A DNA stretch of 49,396 nucleotides from a virus: IMG/VR virus record IMGVR_UViG_3300024348_000066, positions 1 to 49,396 of that record, one strand, 5' to 3'. The notes below the pieces were generated by a model. The model was not told where the DNA came from and ran no database searches. It saw only the letters and a list, made by a program, of their open reading frames with translations. Each line of letters begins with the position of its first letter. Within the stretch, counting starts at the first letter, position 1. Below are positions 1 to 6,942 of this stretch, one piece after another. The translations under genes and the position numbers were made by a program.

Positions 1-205
1 TACTAATACCTAATTCCATTACTGCGTCTTGGTTTTCATCAACATTTACTTTAACAAATGTAATATCTGAATATTTGTTAGATAAGTTAGATAATCTTGG
101 TGTTAGTGCTCTACATGGTGAACACCAATCGGCTGTGTACTGAACTAATAATTTTTTTCCTTCTGATTGTAATTGTGCAACTTGTGCGGATGTTACGTAT
201 TCCAT
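1..205 (-). CDS. Thioredoxin (3' end beyond left edge)
   Basis: Small thiol-disulfide oxidoreductase. Reading leftward from an ATG at 205, the protein begins MEYVTSAQVAQLQ and carries the thioredoxin active site WCSPC, with the two redox cysteines at about residues 28 and 31, followed by the usual 'KVNVDEN' strand-turn. About 68 residues are visible before the window ends, so the C-terminal cis-proline part is missing from view. The second active-site position is Ser-Pro rather than the classic Gly-Pro, which is common in phage and Bacteroidota thioredoxins. It lies 9 bases downstream of the AAA+ ATPase gene and is probably co-transcribed with it. A likely role is reducing the phage class II ribonucleotide reductase encoded near the right end of this window. 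That link is inference. Confidence 0.9.
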   Translation of the reverse strand, partial: MEYVTSAQVAQLQSEGKKLLVQYTADWCSPCRALTPRLSNLSNKYSDITFVKVNVDENQDAVMELGIS

Positions 206-214
206 TTGTTAATT

Positions 215-1297
215 TTAAAATCCTATTTTATTTCCTTTTGTGGATGTTTTATAGACTTCTGTGTCTATGTTATAAATATCAGCTAAAACCATACCTTCCT
301 CAACTACTTGATTTTTTTCTAAATGTTTTAATAATTTATTGGTTTCCTCCACCGATAACTTCTCAAACTTATGTTCGGCAATTAAACGACCCTTACGAAG
401 TAATGCTTGATCAATCTTCTCTCTCTTCATGTTGAAGGTTGCAATAACTTGAATATTTAAACAATCCCCCAAAATACCGTCAGTTAGATTAAGGATATTA
501 GATACACCTGCCGGTGACCCGTTACCTTCACGATCACTAATAACTCGTTCAGCATCCTCAATTATTAAAACTGAGTTTTTGTGATCCATCAAGAATGGTA
601 TAATAGTTGGTTCAGATAACATCTCCGCCATCGATGGTGGAATAAATAAAATATCTTTATCTTTAACCAAAGTAGTTAAATGTTTAATATAAGATGTCTT
701 ACCAGTACCAGGATCTCCGTGAAGTAAAATTATCCCCTTATCGTTATTTTTATTCAATCTTTCAACAATAACCTCATGAATCTTATTAAAATCACTTCCA
801 TAATTTAATTCTAAATCTGTAGGTGGAACATATAAATCGTATTCTTCAGTATCTAAATGACCCATATCACTTTTAACAAGTTGAATATTCGCTTTCTTTT
901 TTGCAACCTCATACTTTTTGAATACACTAAAATCAATTTGTTCTTTAATACCCCCCTTTGTTCCATCGTAAGCAAATTCAATATGAACCTGATTTTCTTT
1001 TGGTTCTTTATGTCCTCTACTTGACTTGTATGTTCTTACAAAAATTCCTGCAACATCATTCACAAATAAAGATTGTGTTGATGATTCATAAGTTTTAGAT
1101 TTGATATTAATTTTTATAACTTCGGTGAACCCGTTCTTTTTTATTTCTTCAATAATATCAGGTTCATACAACAAACTTATATCCGTAAACTTTGATGGTA
1201 ATTTGTCATACTTAATAACATAGTATTGTTCTGTTGGTATTTCATTTCCATAAACGGTATCGTAAATGGAATAATTAGTTGGTAAGTTCTTATTCAT
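215..1297 (-). CDS. AAA+ family ATPase
   Basis: A 360-residue ATPase. The N-terminal half (about 1-165) is not recognised. The C-terminal half is a typical AAA+ module: Walker A GDPGTGKT near residues 194-201, Walker B VLIIED near 243-248, sensor-1 Asn in ATFN near 289, and candidate arginine finger residues at about 301-304 (LLRKGR). The layout of an unknown N-terminal domain followed by one AAA+ core resembles BCS1-like or clamp-loader-like remodelling ATPases found as single genes in large phages. Substrate cannot be told from the sequence. It sits in a compact run with thioredoxin, a 111-residue protein and NusG, with gaps under 10 bases, so it is likely one transcription unit. ATP-dependent remodelling is well supported; anything more specific is a guess. 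Confidence 0.85.
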   Translation of the reverse strand: MNKNLPTNYSIYDTVYGNEIPTEQYYVIKYDKLPSKFTDISLLYEPDIIEEIKKNGFTEVIKINIKSKTYESSTQSLFVNDVAGIFVRTYKSSRGHKEPKENQVHIEFAYDGTKGGIKEQIDFSVFKKYEVAKKKANIQLVKSDMGHLDTEEYDLYVPPTDLELNYGSDFNKIHEVIVERLNKNNDKGIILLHGDPGTGKTSYIKHLTTLVKDKDILFIPPSMAEMLSEPTIIPFLMDHKNSVLIIEDAERVISDREGNGSPAGVSNILNLTDGILGDCLNIQVIATFNMKREKIDQALLRKGRLIAEHKFEKLSVEETNKLLKHLEKNQVVEEGMVLADIYNIDTEVYKTSTKGNKIGF

Positions 1298-1305
1298 ATA
1301 ATATT

Positions 1306-1641
1306 TTAATTAAGACAAATTGAACCGAAATTGGAGAATTCAATAAACACCCCATTATCGTAATCAAAGTCTTCTTTTTTAAATTGTATTCCGTTTTTAA
1401 ATTTTGTTTTACTAATGACACTAATCGCCGCAATTGTTTTTCTTAATAATTCAAATTGTTCTCTGTCCAATGTTGCTGTTCCATTTTTTTCATAGTTCTT
1501 CTGTGCAATCTCAGTCATATGTTTGTAAAACAATTCTTCATCTGAATTACTTAAAAAAAATTCTTTTGCTTCTAAATTGGTTTCAAAGTAATTTTTAACC
1601 GATTGAAGATATATTAAAACTTCAGGCGATAATTTATCCAT
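1306..1641 (-). CDS. Conserved-looking hypothetical protein, 111 aa
   Basis: No family recognised. The protein is predicted soluble, mostly helical for the first 80 residues (acidic and aromatic: 'YLQSVKNYFETNLEAKEFF'), then a short strand-rich tail ending in 'FSNFGSICLN'. There is no signal peptide, membrane segment or metal motif. Its ATG overlaps the TAA of the upstream nusG-like gene by one base (TAATG), an arrangement that suggests translational coupling, and the AAA+ ATPase gene starts 8 bases downstream. Being between NusG and an ATPase hints at a nucleic-acid or transcription role, but nothing in the sequence proves it. Confidence 0.75.
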   Translation of the reverse strand: MDKLSPEVLIYLQSVKNYFETNLEAKEFFLSNSDEELFYKHMTEIAQKNYEKNGTATLDREQFELLRKTIAAISVISKTKFKNGIQFKKEDFDYDNGVFIEFSNFGSICLN

Positions 1642-2165
1642 TAAGGTTTCTGTATTTGGTCCAAAGTTAACGAAACTGCAGTATTTCTTCCAAATATTTT
1701 TATTTCTACGTCAACACGATCACCTTTTACTTCTTTAATAATACCACTAAATTCTTTGAATGGTCCTTCACATACTATAATAGATTCTCCTGTATCAAAT
1801 TTTAATTTTTTACTTTCAATATGTTCTTCTAATGTATCATCTTTCAATATACGTCTAACGTCAGTATCTTTTAATAACATTGGCATCCTATCACCCATCA
1901 TACCCATAATATTAGGTATTAAAGATATTACCTTCAAATCATCATTTTCTAATTGTTTAAGAGATTCAAAATAAAGATATCCACTATATAATACTTTTTC
2001 TCTAATAACTTTTTTATTTTTAACTACAACGAATTCTTTCTCAGTAGGACAAACAAATCTTACAATTTTATTTATTCTACCTAAACCAATATCTTTATTG
2101 AATTGTTCAGTTAATGATCTTTCTTTACCGGGTAAAACTTTTACCACGTACCATGCTGTATTCAT
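1641..2165 (-). CDS. nusG: NusG-like transcription elongation/antitermination factor
   Basis: A 174-residue protein with the full two-domain layout of NusG. Residues 1 to about 110 form the NGN domain, starting 'AWYVVKVLPGKERSL', the usual 'WYvv...pg.E' strand. Residues about 120-174 form a KOW domain: 'DTGESIIVCEGPFKEFSGII' is the typical 'G..V.V..GPF..F.G.V' and is followed by 'VEIKIFGRNTAVSL', matching the conserved 'v.v.iFGR.T.VeL'. NusG binds the RNA polymerase clamp and reduces pausing; specialised paralogues (RfaH, LoaP, UpxY in Bacteroides) act on chosen operons. A phage copy would most simply modify host polymerase for long late operons. It is shorter in the NGN insert region than many host NusG proteins, which argues for a specialised paralogue. 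It is coupled by TAATG to the next gene and follows the Dam-like gene after 5 bases. Confidence 0.9.
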   Translation of the reverse strand: MNTAWYVVKVLPGKERSLTEQFNKDIGLGRINKIVRFVCPTEKEFVVVKNKKVIREKVLYSGYLYFESLKQLENDDLKVISLIPNIMGMMGDRMPMLLKDTDVRRILKDDTLEEHIESKKLKFDTGESIIVCEGPFKEFSGIIKEVKGDRVDVEIKIFGRNTAVSLTLDQIQKP

Positions 2166-2170
2166 GTCCT

Positions 2171-3184
2171 TTATTTTATATCCTTTAATTTATTCTTTAG
2201 TTCCGTTTCTAATTTTTTTAATCTTTTTTCTTCTTCTTTTCTTTCTTTTTCTACTTGTCTTGCCTTTTTTAAAATATCTCTTATTTTTCTTTCTTCTATC
2301 AATCTGTGTTTTTTCTCTTCTTTACCTTCAACTTGTGGAGCCTTATAATTCATAATCAATAATTCCGTTCCTTCATTTTGTGTTCCGTCTTTCTTAGCTG
2401 CAGCCGCTTTCTTAAAATTCTCGGTTCTCCATTCAAATTGATCTTTTGGAAACCATTCAACTAATTGAGGGAAATTGTAATATGATAAACTAAATTTACC
2501 TTCAATACTTTTCATACACTCCGCTAATCTAATATGATCGTTAACATCAAAATCGTGATTAGAATAATAGTTCTCAGTTTTCCAATATGGTGGATCCATA
2601 TAGAAATATGTTGTCGGTGAATCATATTGTTTTACAACATCACAAAAATCTTTGTTCTCAACAAAACTAATACGATCAATATGTTCTCTATATTTTGGAT
2701 TCTTTAATTTATCCATAAAAATTAAGACCTTACAACGATAGGCACCTTTATAATCTGTATATGAAGATGTTTCAGGTTTTGATCCTGAGAATACTTGCGT
2801 CAACACATACACATACTTACAAGTTATTTCTAAACTATTCTCTTCTGTTATAACTAATTCAGGATTAAATACTTCTTTCTGATATTGATTAAACATTTGT
2901 TCATATTCAGGTGGTGTGTCTTCAACTCCAACCGTTTGACATGGGTACGTCGATAACGCCTGATGTAAAACATCATATTGTTTCGTCCACTTCATTAAGT
3001 TTGCATTAAGACGATTAAAGTCATTATAAACGACCGTTTTTAGATTTGGGAACTTGTCCAAATCCATATTAAAGAATACCCAAAACATACCACTAAAACC
3101 TTCTACGTATGTTTCAATATCTGTGGGTATATGTGGAACAATCCATTTACCTATTCGTGCCTTTCCTCCAATGTAACTAATCAT
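2171..3184 (-). CDS. dam: Dam-like DNA adenine-N6 methyltransferase (D12 class)
   Basis: A 337-residue SAM-dependent adenine methylase of the Dam/DpnM (D12, alpha-class) family. Near the start 'YIGGKARIGKWI' matches the family's motif I-like 'GGK..l...I', and 'DPPYW' near residues 195-199 is catalytic motif IV. Between them lies the usual target-recognition region. The last 60 residues are a highly charged Lys/Glu coiled coil ('KKHRLIEERKIRDILKKARQ'), an extension not typical of Dam and possibly a protein-binding tail. The recognition site cannot be read from sequence. Likely roles are protecting phage DNA from host restriction or marking it for packaging. The gene heads the minus-strand run opposite the plus-strand pair at 3257; the intergenic spacer contains TATAAATA on the coding strand just upstream of the ATG. 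Confidence 0.9.
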   Translation of the reverse strand: MISYIGGKARIGKWIVPHIPTDIETYVEGFSGMFWVFFNMDLDKFPNLKTVVYNDFNRLNANLMKWTKQYDVLHQALSTYPCQTVGVEDTPPEYEQMFNQYQKEVFNPELVITEENSLEITCKYVYVLTQVFSGSKPETSSYTDYKGAYRCKVLIFMDKLKNPKYREHIDRISFVENKDFCDVVKQYDSPTTYFYMDPPYWKTENYYSNHDFDVNDHIRLAECMKSIEGKFSLSYYNFPQLVEWFPKDQFEWRTENFKKAAAAKKDGTQNEGTELLIMNYKAPQVEGKEEKKHRLIEERKIRDILKKARQVEKERKEEEKRLKKLETELKNKLKDIK

Positions 3185-3192
3185 TAATCATT

Positions 3193-3200
3193 TATTTATA
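3193..3200 (-). promoter_or_regulatory. TATAAATA box upstream of the Dam-like gene
   Basis: Read on the minus strand, this octamer is identical to the T4 late promoter -10 consensus TATAAATA. It lies 8 bases upstream of the ATG at 3184, too close for a classical promoter with a leader unless the transcript is almost leaderless. The spacer is so AT-rich that coincidence is quite possible. Confidence 0.3.
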
Positions 3201-3256
3201 TCAAAAAATATAACCAAAATATTTGATAAAGAGAAATTTAAAGTATATATTTTATT

Positions 3257-3397
3257 ATGGCTTGTAAAACATGTAAAGAAAAGGGTGACATCAAAGATGC
3301 TGGTAGTTTTGTACCTACAGGAGTTATCGTATTTGCGATAATTTGGACCTGTTTTGGTATCTATGGTGTTTATTCTTTAATTCATAAATTTCTATGA
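3257..3397 (+). CDS. Small single-pass membrane protein with N-terminal CxxC
   Basis: A 46-residue plus-strand gene beginning MACKTCKEKG. Cys3 and Cys6 form a CxxC pair, then a short charged stretch, then one strong membrane segment (about residues 19-42, 'VPTGVIVFAIIWTCFGIYGV'), ending HKFL. A zinc-ribbon or redox pair on the cytoplasmic face of the membrane is plausible, since the Lys-rich N-terminus should stay inside. Its stop overlaps the next start as ATGA, so the two plus-strand genes are almost certainly translated together. They are the only plus-strand genes in the window, so this pair probably has its own promoter in the 72-base spacer shared with the divergent Dam-like gene. Function unknown. 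Confidence 0.75.
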   Translation: MACKTCKEKGDIKDAGSFVPTGVIVFAIIWTCFGIYGVYSLIHKFL

Positions 3398-4032
3398 AAA
3401 AGGGAAAATATTTTATAGTTCTTTTTTGTAATAAAAAAAGAGTCAAAGTATTATACCGTTGTATGAAAAGAACCACCGTATATGAATATTGGAGGGAATT
3501 TAAAACACAGCGTGTACCTCCATTTCTAAAAGTACAGGGTAGTAAACGCAAACAGGAGTTAGTATATGAGATTGCTTTAATCTTCCCAAATAACCGTTGG
3601 GCAACTGCAACATACGTTAAAGATAGTTTGGGTAGGAATACAAAAGCTAAGATTGAAGACGATAAATTTCGTATCAAAGAAATCTTACCATATTGGCAAG
3701 AAGAGTTAATCTATGATCTTCAAACAAAGAAAAGAATCAGATATCATGAGATGGTGGATAAAATTCTACCGATAACTGAAATTACTCAAATATTCACTTT
3801 AAATAAAAATCTATTTGTTCAGATTGAGGATGACGTTAAAATGTATGGAAATAAAAACCTTAATGACTCTGACAGATTATTTGAATTACTAAAACAGGAT
3901 CTACTTAAAAAGAAAAAGACGAACTTTATGTTCGTGAAAGACATTACAACCTACCAAAGAAAACAATTATATAAATTATTAGAGTCTAAGGGATTCAATA
4001 GACGTGAATTATTTAGACATTACTCATATTAA
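3394..4032 (+). CDS. Basic hypothetical protein, 212 aa, plus strand
   Basis: No family recognised. The protein is strongly basic and aromatic, without signal peptide or membrane segment. Its N-terminus ('MKKGKYFIVLFCNKKRVKVLYRCMKRTTVYEYWREF') reads like a beta-rich fold, the middle has 'NNRWATATYVKDSLGR', and the last third is helical and Lys-rich ('ELLKQDLLKKKKTNFMFV'). Net positive charge suggests nucleic-acid binding. The ATG overlaps the stop of the small CxxC membrane protein (ATGA), so the two genes are coupled. Its 3' end overlaps the opposing 77-residue gene by 20 bases, which would allow antisense interference between the two transcripts. The orientation, opposite to all surrounding genes, points to separate timing, for example early expression. 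Confidence 0.8.
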   Translation: MKKGKYFIVLFCNKKRVKVLYRCMKRTTVYEYWREFKTQRVPPFLKVQGSKRKQELVYEIALIFPNNRWATATYVKDSLGRNTKAKIEDDKFRIKEILPYWQEELIYDLQTKKRIRYHEMVDKILPITEITQIFTLNKNLFVQIEDDVKMYGNKNLNDSDRLFELLKQDLLKKKKTNFMFVKDITTYQRKQLYKLLESKGFNRRELFRHYSY

Positions 4033-4246
4033 AGATAATATCTACTTCACCTATACTAATTGTAAATGTTTCTTCTGGTTTTTCAATTCTTCTTCCGTAT
4101 TTTTTTTGTATAACATTAAACGCAATTAAAAATTCTTCCTCTTTTAAGTTTAATACAATAGTTTTTGATTCCGTATTTGTGTTTAACTTTTCTAATAAGT
4201 CACTTATAATAGCCAATTGATTTAATAACTCACCTTTTTTTTCCAT
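4013..4246 (-). CDS. Hypothetical protein, 77 aa
   Basis: A small acidic/basic-balanced soluble protein, not recognised. The N-terminal third is helical ('LLNQLAIISDLLEKLN'), followed by a strand-loop-strand part ('KTIVLNLKEEEFLIAFNVIQKKYGRR') and a beta tail 'TFTISIGEVDIIFNMSNV'. It begins with ATG at 4246, overlaps the upstream 65-residue reading frame by 17 bases, and its last 20 bases overlap the convergent plus-strand gene. The overlaps on both sides fit a compact phage genome. No function can be assigned. Confidence 0.65.
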   Translation of the reverse strand: MEKKGELLNQLAIISDLLEKLNTNTESKTIVLNLKEEEFLIAFNVIQKKYGRRIEKPEETFTISIGEVDIIFNMSNV

Positions 4247-4427
4247 AACCTAATATCTTTAATAATTTATCTATTATAGATACTTTCTTTTTTGGTTTAA
4301 ACAACTCTTCCTTATTAATTTTTTTTATTTCATCAATCATCCTCGTCTTCTGTATCTCCACTTCCTTCTGATCCTTCTTCATTTCCTTGTCCAGCCAATT
4401 CAATCCCTGTTGTAATTTCTTGTCCAT
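4230..4427 (-). CDS. Small basic protein, out-of-frame overlap with upstream gene
   Basis: Up to 65 residues, Lys-rich and helical (MDKKLQQGLNWLDKEMKKDQ...). Its first 95 bases overlap the 3' end of the 151-residue gene in another frame. Two starts are possible: ATG at 4427 (65 aa) or ATG at 4340 (36 aa, MIDEIKKINKEELF), which overlaps the upstream stop by only 8 bases in the usual style of this genome. The longer version keeps a coherent amphipathic helix across the overlap, while the shorter has more normal spacing. I keep the longer span but regard the short start as about equally likely. It ends in 'KLLKILGYGKKR', a basic amphipathic tail that might touch membrane or nucleic acid. Confidence 0.5.
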   Translation of the reverse strand: MDKKLQQGLNWLDKEMKKDQKEVEIQKTRMIDEIKKINKEELFKPKKKVSIIDKLLKILGYGKKR

Positions 4428-4788
4428 AATTATCAGTTAGATTTATCTCTTTTAATTTATCTAAAGATTCTGTTTTAAATAATTCTTGTAATTCTTTTAC
4501 TTTTTGGTGGAATAACTTTTGTTTTTCTTCTTCCTCCTTATTATATCTAAATATTTCATCCGCACACGCAAATACAACGTCGTAACCTTCTTGAGTTGCT
4601 TGTGAGATAAACGATACTAAATTAAATTTATCGTTTTTATCCTGCACTTTTAAAGTAACAGTTCTATATGGTTTTACTATATCTTCATACTTCCAAGATA
4701 AAGGTACTTTAATGTCTAAACTAACATTATTTTGTATCTCTCTTAAAGAATGAAAATGTGGTCTTAATGATTTTATTTCTTCAAACAC
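4333..4788 (-). CDS. Hypothetical protein with acidic tail, 151 aa
   Basis: Not recognised. It begins with GTG at 4788 (no in-frame ATG nearby; first residues M-F-E-E-I-K). Residues 1-80 look globular ('SLDIKVPLSWKYEDIVKPYR', 'NLVSFISQATQEGYDVVFAC'), residues 85-120 form a charged helix, and the last 25 residues are a very acidic Gly/Glu/Asp tail (GNEEGSEGSGDTEDEDD). Acidic tails of this kind are common on phage proteins that bind basic partners or mimic DNA. It starts 4 bases after the small membrane protein gene ends and overlaps the downstream small basic gene by 95 bases. Confidence 0.65.
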   Translation of the reverse strand: MFEEIKSLRPHFHSLREIQNNVSLDIKVPLSWKYEDIVKPYRTVTLKVQDKNDKFNLVSFISQATQEGYDVVFACADEIFRYNKEEEEKQKLFHQKVKELQELFKTESLDKLKEINLTDNYGQEITTGIELAGQGNEEGSEGSGDTEDEDD

Positions 4789-4792
4789 GGTA

Positions 4793-4975
4793 TTAAGTTA
4801 AAATGTAGGTTATTATATATGAAGATGCAACTAATAGGACTATTTGTTCCACATTAGATAATTTCATCGGTTCAGGATTTTCTTGAAATAATTTTACAAT
4901 AAATTCAAGTAAAAATTTTGTAAGATATAATATACCTAATACAAAAAAGAAAAGTTTAATTTGTTGCATCATCAT
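4793..4975 (-). CDS. Small two-pass membrane protein, 60 aa
   Basis: Two hydrophobic segments are visible: residues about 5-28 ('IKLFFFVLGILYLTKFLLEF') and about 43-60 ('EQIVLLVASSYIITYILT'), separated by a short polar loop 'FQENPEPMKLSN'. There is no cleavable signal. Length and hairpin topology would suit a holin-like or membrane-stress protein, but small two-pass proteins are common and the position, next to an H1-like histone gene rather than a lysin, does not argue for a holin. Three ATG codons in a row make the exact start uncertain (4975, 4972 or 4969). It overlaps the upstream histone-like gene by 20 bases. Confidence 0.65.
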   Translation of the reverse strand: MMMQQIKLFFFVLGILYLTKFLLEFIVKLFQENPEPMKLSNVEQIVLLVASSYIITYILT

Positions 4976-5147
4976 GTTGTTTCATTTCATCAAGGATCTC
5001 TTTTCTGTAGACTCCAATTAATTGTTTTATTTCTTGGGCGTATTTTCTTGCTCTAATAGAAGCACTTCTGTTACCCTTTCCATAAACCTTCTCCGTGTCA
5101 ACTTTCATCTTCATGAAAAGTTCGTCAATTTTTTTTAAGGTTTCCAT
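4956..5147 (-). CDS. H1-like (Hc1-type) histone protein
   Basis: A 63-residue Lys/Arg-rich helical protein resembling the short H1-like histones of Bacteroidota and chlamydial Hc1. The family pattern is 'F.eLk.lv...e.d.eKfy.KGNkaAgtRvRK..QelK.la...R.eil'. Here one reads 'DELFMKMKVDTEKVYGKGN', then RSASIRARKYAQEIKQL, then 'RKEILDEMK', matching nearly position for position, including KGN followed by alternating basic residues. Family members bind DNA without sequence specificity and compact it. In a phage it could coat entering or packaged DNA, replace host nucleoid proteins, or silence host genes. The Lys/Ala/Pro tail of longer Hc1 proteins is absent, as in the short Bacteroidota form. The assignment is from pattern memory; a profile search against the Hc1 family would settle it. 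Confidence 0.75.
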   Translation of the reverse strand: METLKKIDELFMKMKVDTEKVYGKGNRSASIRARKYAQEIKQLIGVYRKEILDEMKQHDDATN

Positions 5148-5186
5148 ATTTTATTACGATTTTAATATCAATATATGGAAAAAAAT

Positions 5187-5642
5187 TCACTTTTTCAAGT
5201 TTTGTTCTAACAATTTGTATAATTCCGTTAACATATCCAGTTCAGATCTGGTTTTTCGGTGAACAAAGTCAAAAAGTACATAAAAATATTCTGGTATTCT
5301 TATTGTATTTTCTAAATTCTTAGGGTAATAATAAGCCTCTAAATAGAAATTCCACATATATTCATATGCGTTACCCCTTTCTTTAAAATAAATTTTTTCT
5401 TTACTAAAACTATCCACCGCTTTATCCCAACACCATGTAAAATGGTTCATTTGATCATCGGTTGTTTTAACCGCATCGGGACCTAAATAAGTTTCTTCAA
5501 TTAAATTATATAGTGAAATGAGAAAATCATAGAAAAGTTCAGTCTTTTCTCTACTAATATTGTATGCTCTATACCATACATCAATTTGTTGTTTGTAATT
5601 TTCCGAGCCAATAAACTCTAAATAATTCTCTTTATTTTCCAT
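5187..5642 (-). CDS. Hypothetical aromatic-rich protein, 151 aa
   Basis: Not recognised. The most likely start is ATG at 5642 (MENKENYLEFIGSEN); an upstream in-frame TTG at 5660 is less likely because it overlaps the promoter element. The protein is helical, acidic and unusually rich in Tyr, Trp and Phe ('YRAYNISREKTELFYDFLISLYNLI', 'YEYMWNFYLEAYYYPKN'). There is no signal peptide or membrane segment. It has its own Bacteroidota-type promoter about 20 bases upstream and is separated from the next gene by 39 bases, so it may be expressed early by host RNA polymerase. Function unknown. Confidence 0.7.
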   Translation of the reverse strand: MENKENYLEFIGSENYKQQIDVWYRAYNISREKTELFYDFLISLYNLIEETYLGPDAVKTTDDQMNHFTWCWDKAVDSFSKEKIYFKERGNAYEYMWNFYLEAYYYPKNLENTIRIPEYFYVLFDFVHRKTRSELDMLTELYKLLEQNLKK

Positions 5643-5657
5643 AACTTCATTATAATA

Positions 5658-5665
5658 CAAATATA
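5658..5665 (-). promoter_or_regulatory. Bacteroidota-type promoter -7 element (TATATTTG)
   Basis: On the minus strand TATATTTG fits the Bacteroidota primary-sigma -7 consensus TAnnTTTG exactly. It is 15 bases upstream of the ATG at 5642. No clear -33 TTTG is visible, only a T-rich stretch. The same octamer occurs upstream of clpP (14248-14255). Confidence 0.5.
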
Positions 5666-5692
5666 AAGATTAATGAAAAGATTTAAAAGGTA

Positions 5693-6940
5693 TTATTGAG
5701 TTTTTTCGTTGTATTTAAACATTTTCTTCATCTTCTCAACTTCTTCGTTGATTGATTTAGATTTAACCGGAACGGCTTGTTTGTTATATAACTCTCTATT
5801 GTCCTTATCCTTTTGTCTGTCTTTAACTTGTTTTTCAATTCCCTTAGCCGTTTCAGGTGTTGGGATTACGTTACCGTCTTTATCTTTAGGTTCTTCTCCA
5901 AGTTTAGCACCGTTAGATGGTTTAACATCTGTCTTTTCTGTTGTTGGGGCATTACCAGTTGTTGAATGTCCCTCAATTGATTTCTTTAATCTATCTTTAA
6001 ATTGTTGAGATGGTTCAATGTCGTAATCTAAATTTTCTAAACCTGCGAAGTTTTTCTTAATTTCATCTTCTTGTGCTGGTGTGTTCTTTCTTGCTACCTT
6101 TTCACCTTTACCAATTGCCTTAGGAAATTCAGGATTATCATTACCATCAAATTTCATTGTTGCAGCAATTTTCTTTTCAACTGATGCAATATTAGCCTTG
6201 TTTTCTTTACCACTTTCAGTGTGTGATTTTTTAGCAGCATCTAAACCAGGTATTGATTCACTAACCATTTTAGCAATCATTTTAGTTAATTCAGATTCAG
6301 TTAAACGTATAGTCTTCTTTTTTGATTCATACATACCTCCACCACACTCACATAATTCTTTACCACATTTTTCACAACTTTTCTTTTCTTCACCCATTTC
6401 GTCAGGTGTTTCTTCACCGTTATCCACATAACTATGTTTTCTTCTTCTACCTCTTAACATTTCCTCAAAATCATCACCACCTTCTTCCTCTTCTTCCATA
6501 TAAGAACCACCGCACTCTTCACAGTCTTCTTCCTCTTTTACGTCATATTCTTTATCACCAACTTTAAATTCATCATCACCTTTTAATTTAGCGGCAGCTA
6601 ATGCTCCACCAAACGCATTTCCTTCTTCCGGTTGCATTTCTGTATTTTCCATATTGTCTGTTTCTTCTAATTGATCATTCATTTCGTCTAATTTATCTAA
6701 CATGTCGTGATGTGATTCATAAACACCTTTCTCAATGATAAGTTCTTTACCTGGATGCATTTCTTTAAATTTATCCATATCATTTTCAGCCTCTTCTTGA
6801 CTATTATATGTACCTAAAGGAATTCCCTCACATTTGATGTGATATACTTCTTTATTACCTTCAGACTCTTCCATTATAGTTTTTCTAACTTCGTCAGTAA
6901 CTATACTTTCTATTAGTTGTTTGATTTCACTTACTTTCAT
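5693..6940 (-). CDS. Acidic phage protein with CxxC clusters, 415 aa
   Basis: Not assigned to a named family, though it looks like acidic virion- or head-associated proteins of marine and Bacteroidota phages. Residues 1-80 are a small globular part ('MKVSEIKQLIESIVTDEVRK', 'YHIKCEGIPLGTYNSQEEA'). The middle is very acidic and holds two Cys clusters, 'CEECGG' near residue 140 and 'CEKCGKELCECGGG' near residue 190, which could bind one or two zinc ions. A helix 'IRLTESELTKMIAKMV' follows, a short motif that recurs in phage structural proteins, then a Lys/Glu/Asn-rich low-complexity tail containing 'LDYDIEPSQQFKDRLKKSI'. It starts 5 bases after a TATTTATA element and is close behind the ParB-like gene, so the pair is likely co-expressed late. 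Confidence 0.7.
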   Translation of the reverse strand: MKVSEIKQLIESIVTDEVRKTIMEESEGNKEVYHIKCEGIPLGTYNSQEEAENDMDKFKEMHPGKELIIEKGVYESHHDMLDKLDEMNDQLEETDNMENTEMQPEEGNAFGGALAAAKLKGDDEFKVGDKEYDVKEEEDCEECGGSYMEEEEEGGDDFEEMLRGRRRKHSYVDNGEETPDEMGEEKKSCEKCGKELCECGGGMYESKKKTIRLTESELTKMIAKMVSESIPGLDAAKKSHTESGKENKANIASVEKKIAATMKFDGNDNPEFPKAIGKGEKVARKNTPAQEDEIKKNFAGLENLDYDIEPSQQFKDRLKKSIEGHSTTGNAPTTEKTDVKPSNGAKLGEEPKDKDGNVIPTPETAKGIEKQVKDRQKDKDNRELYNKQAVPVKSKSINEEVEKMKKMFKYNEKTQ

Positions 6941-6942
6941 AT

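Noticed and set aside
1-205. Glutaredoxin instead of thioredoxin
   Set aside because: WCSPC preceded by YTAD and followed by CRALTPRL fits thioredoxin; glutaredoxins have CPYC-type sites near the N-terminus.
4793-4975. Holin
   Set aside because: Two membrane segments fit a holin, but there is no lysin next to it and such small proteins are frequent in phages; not enough to name it.
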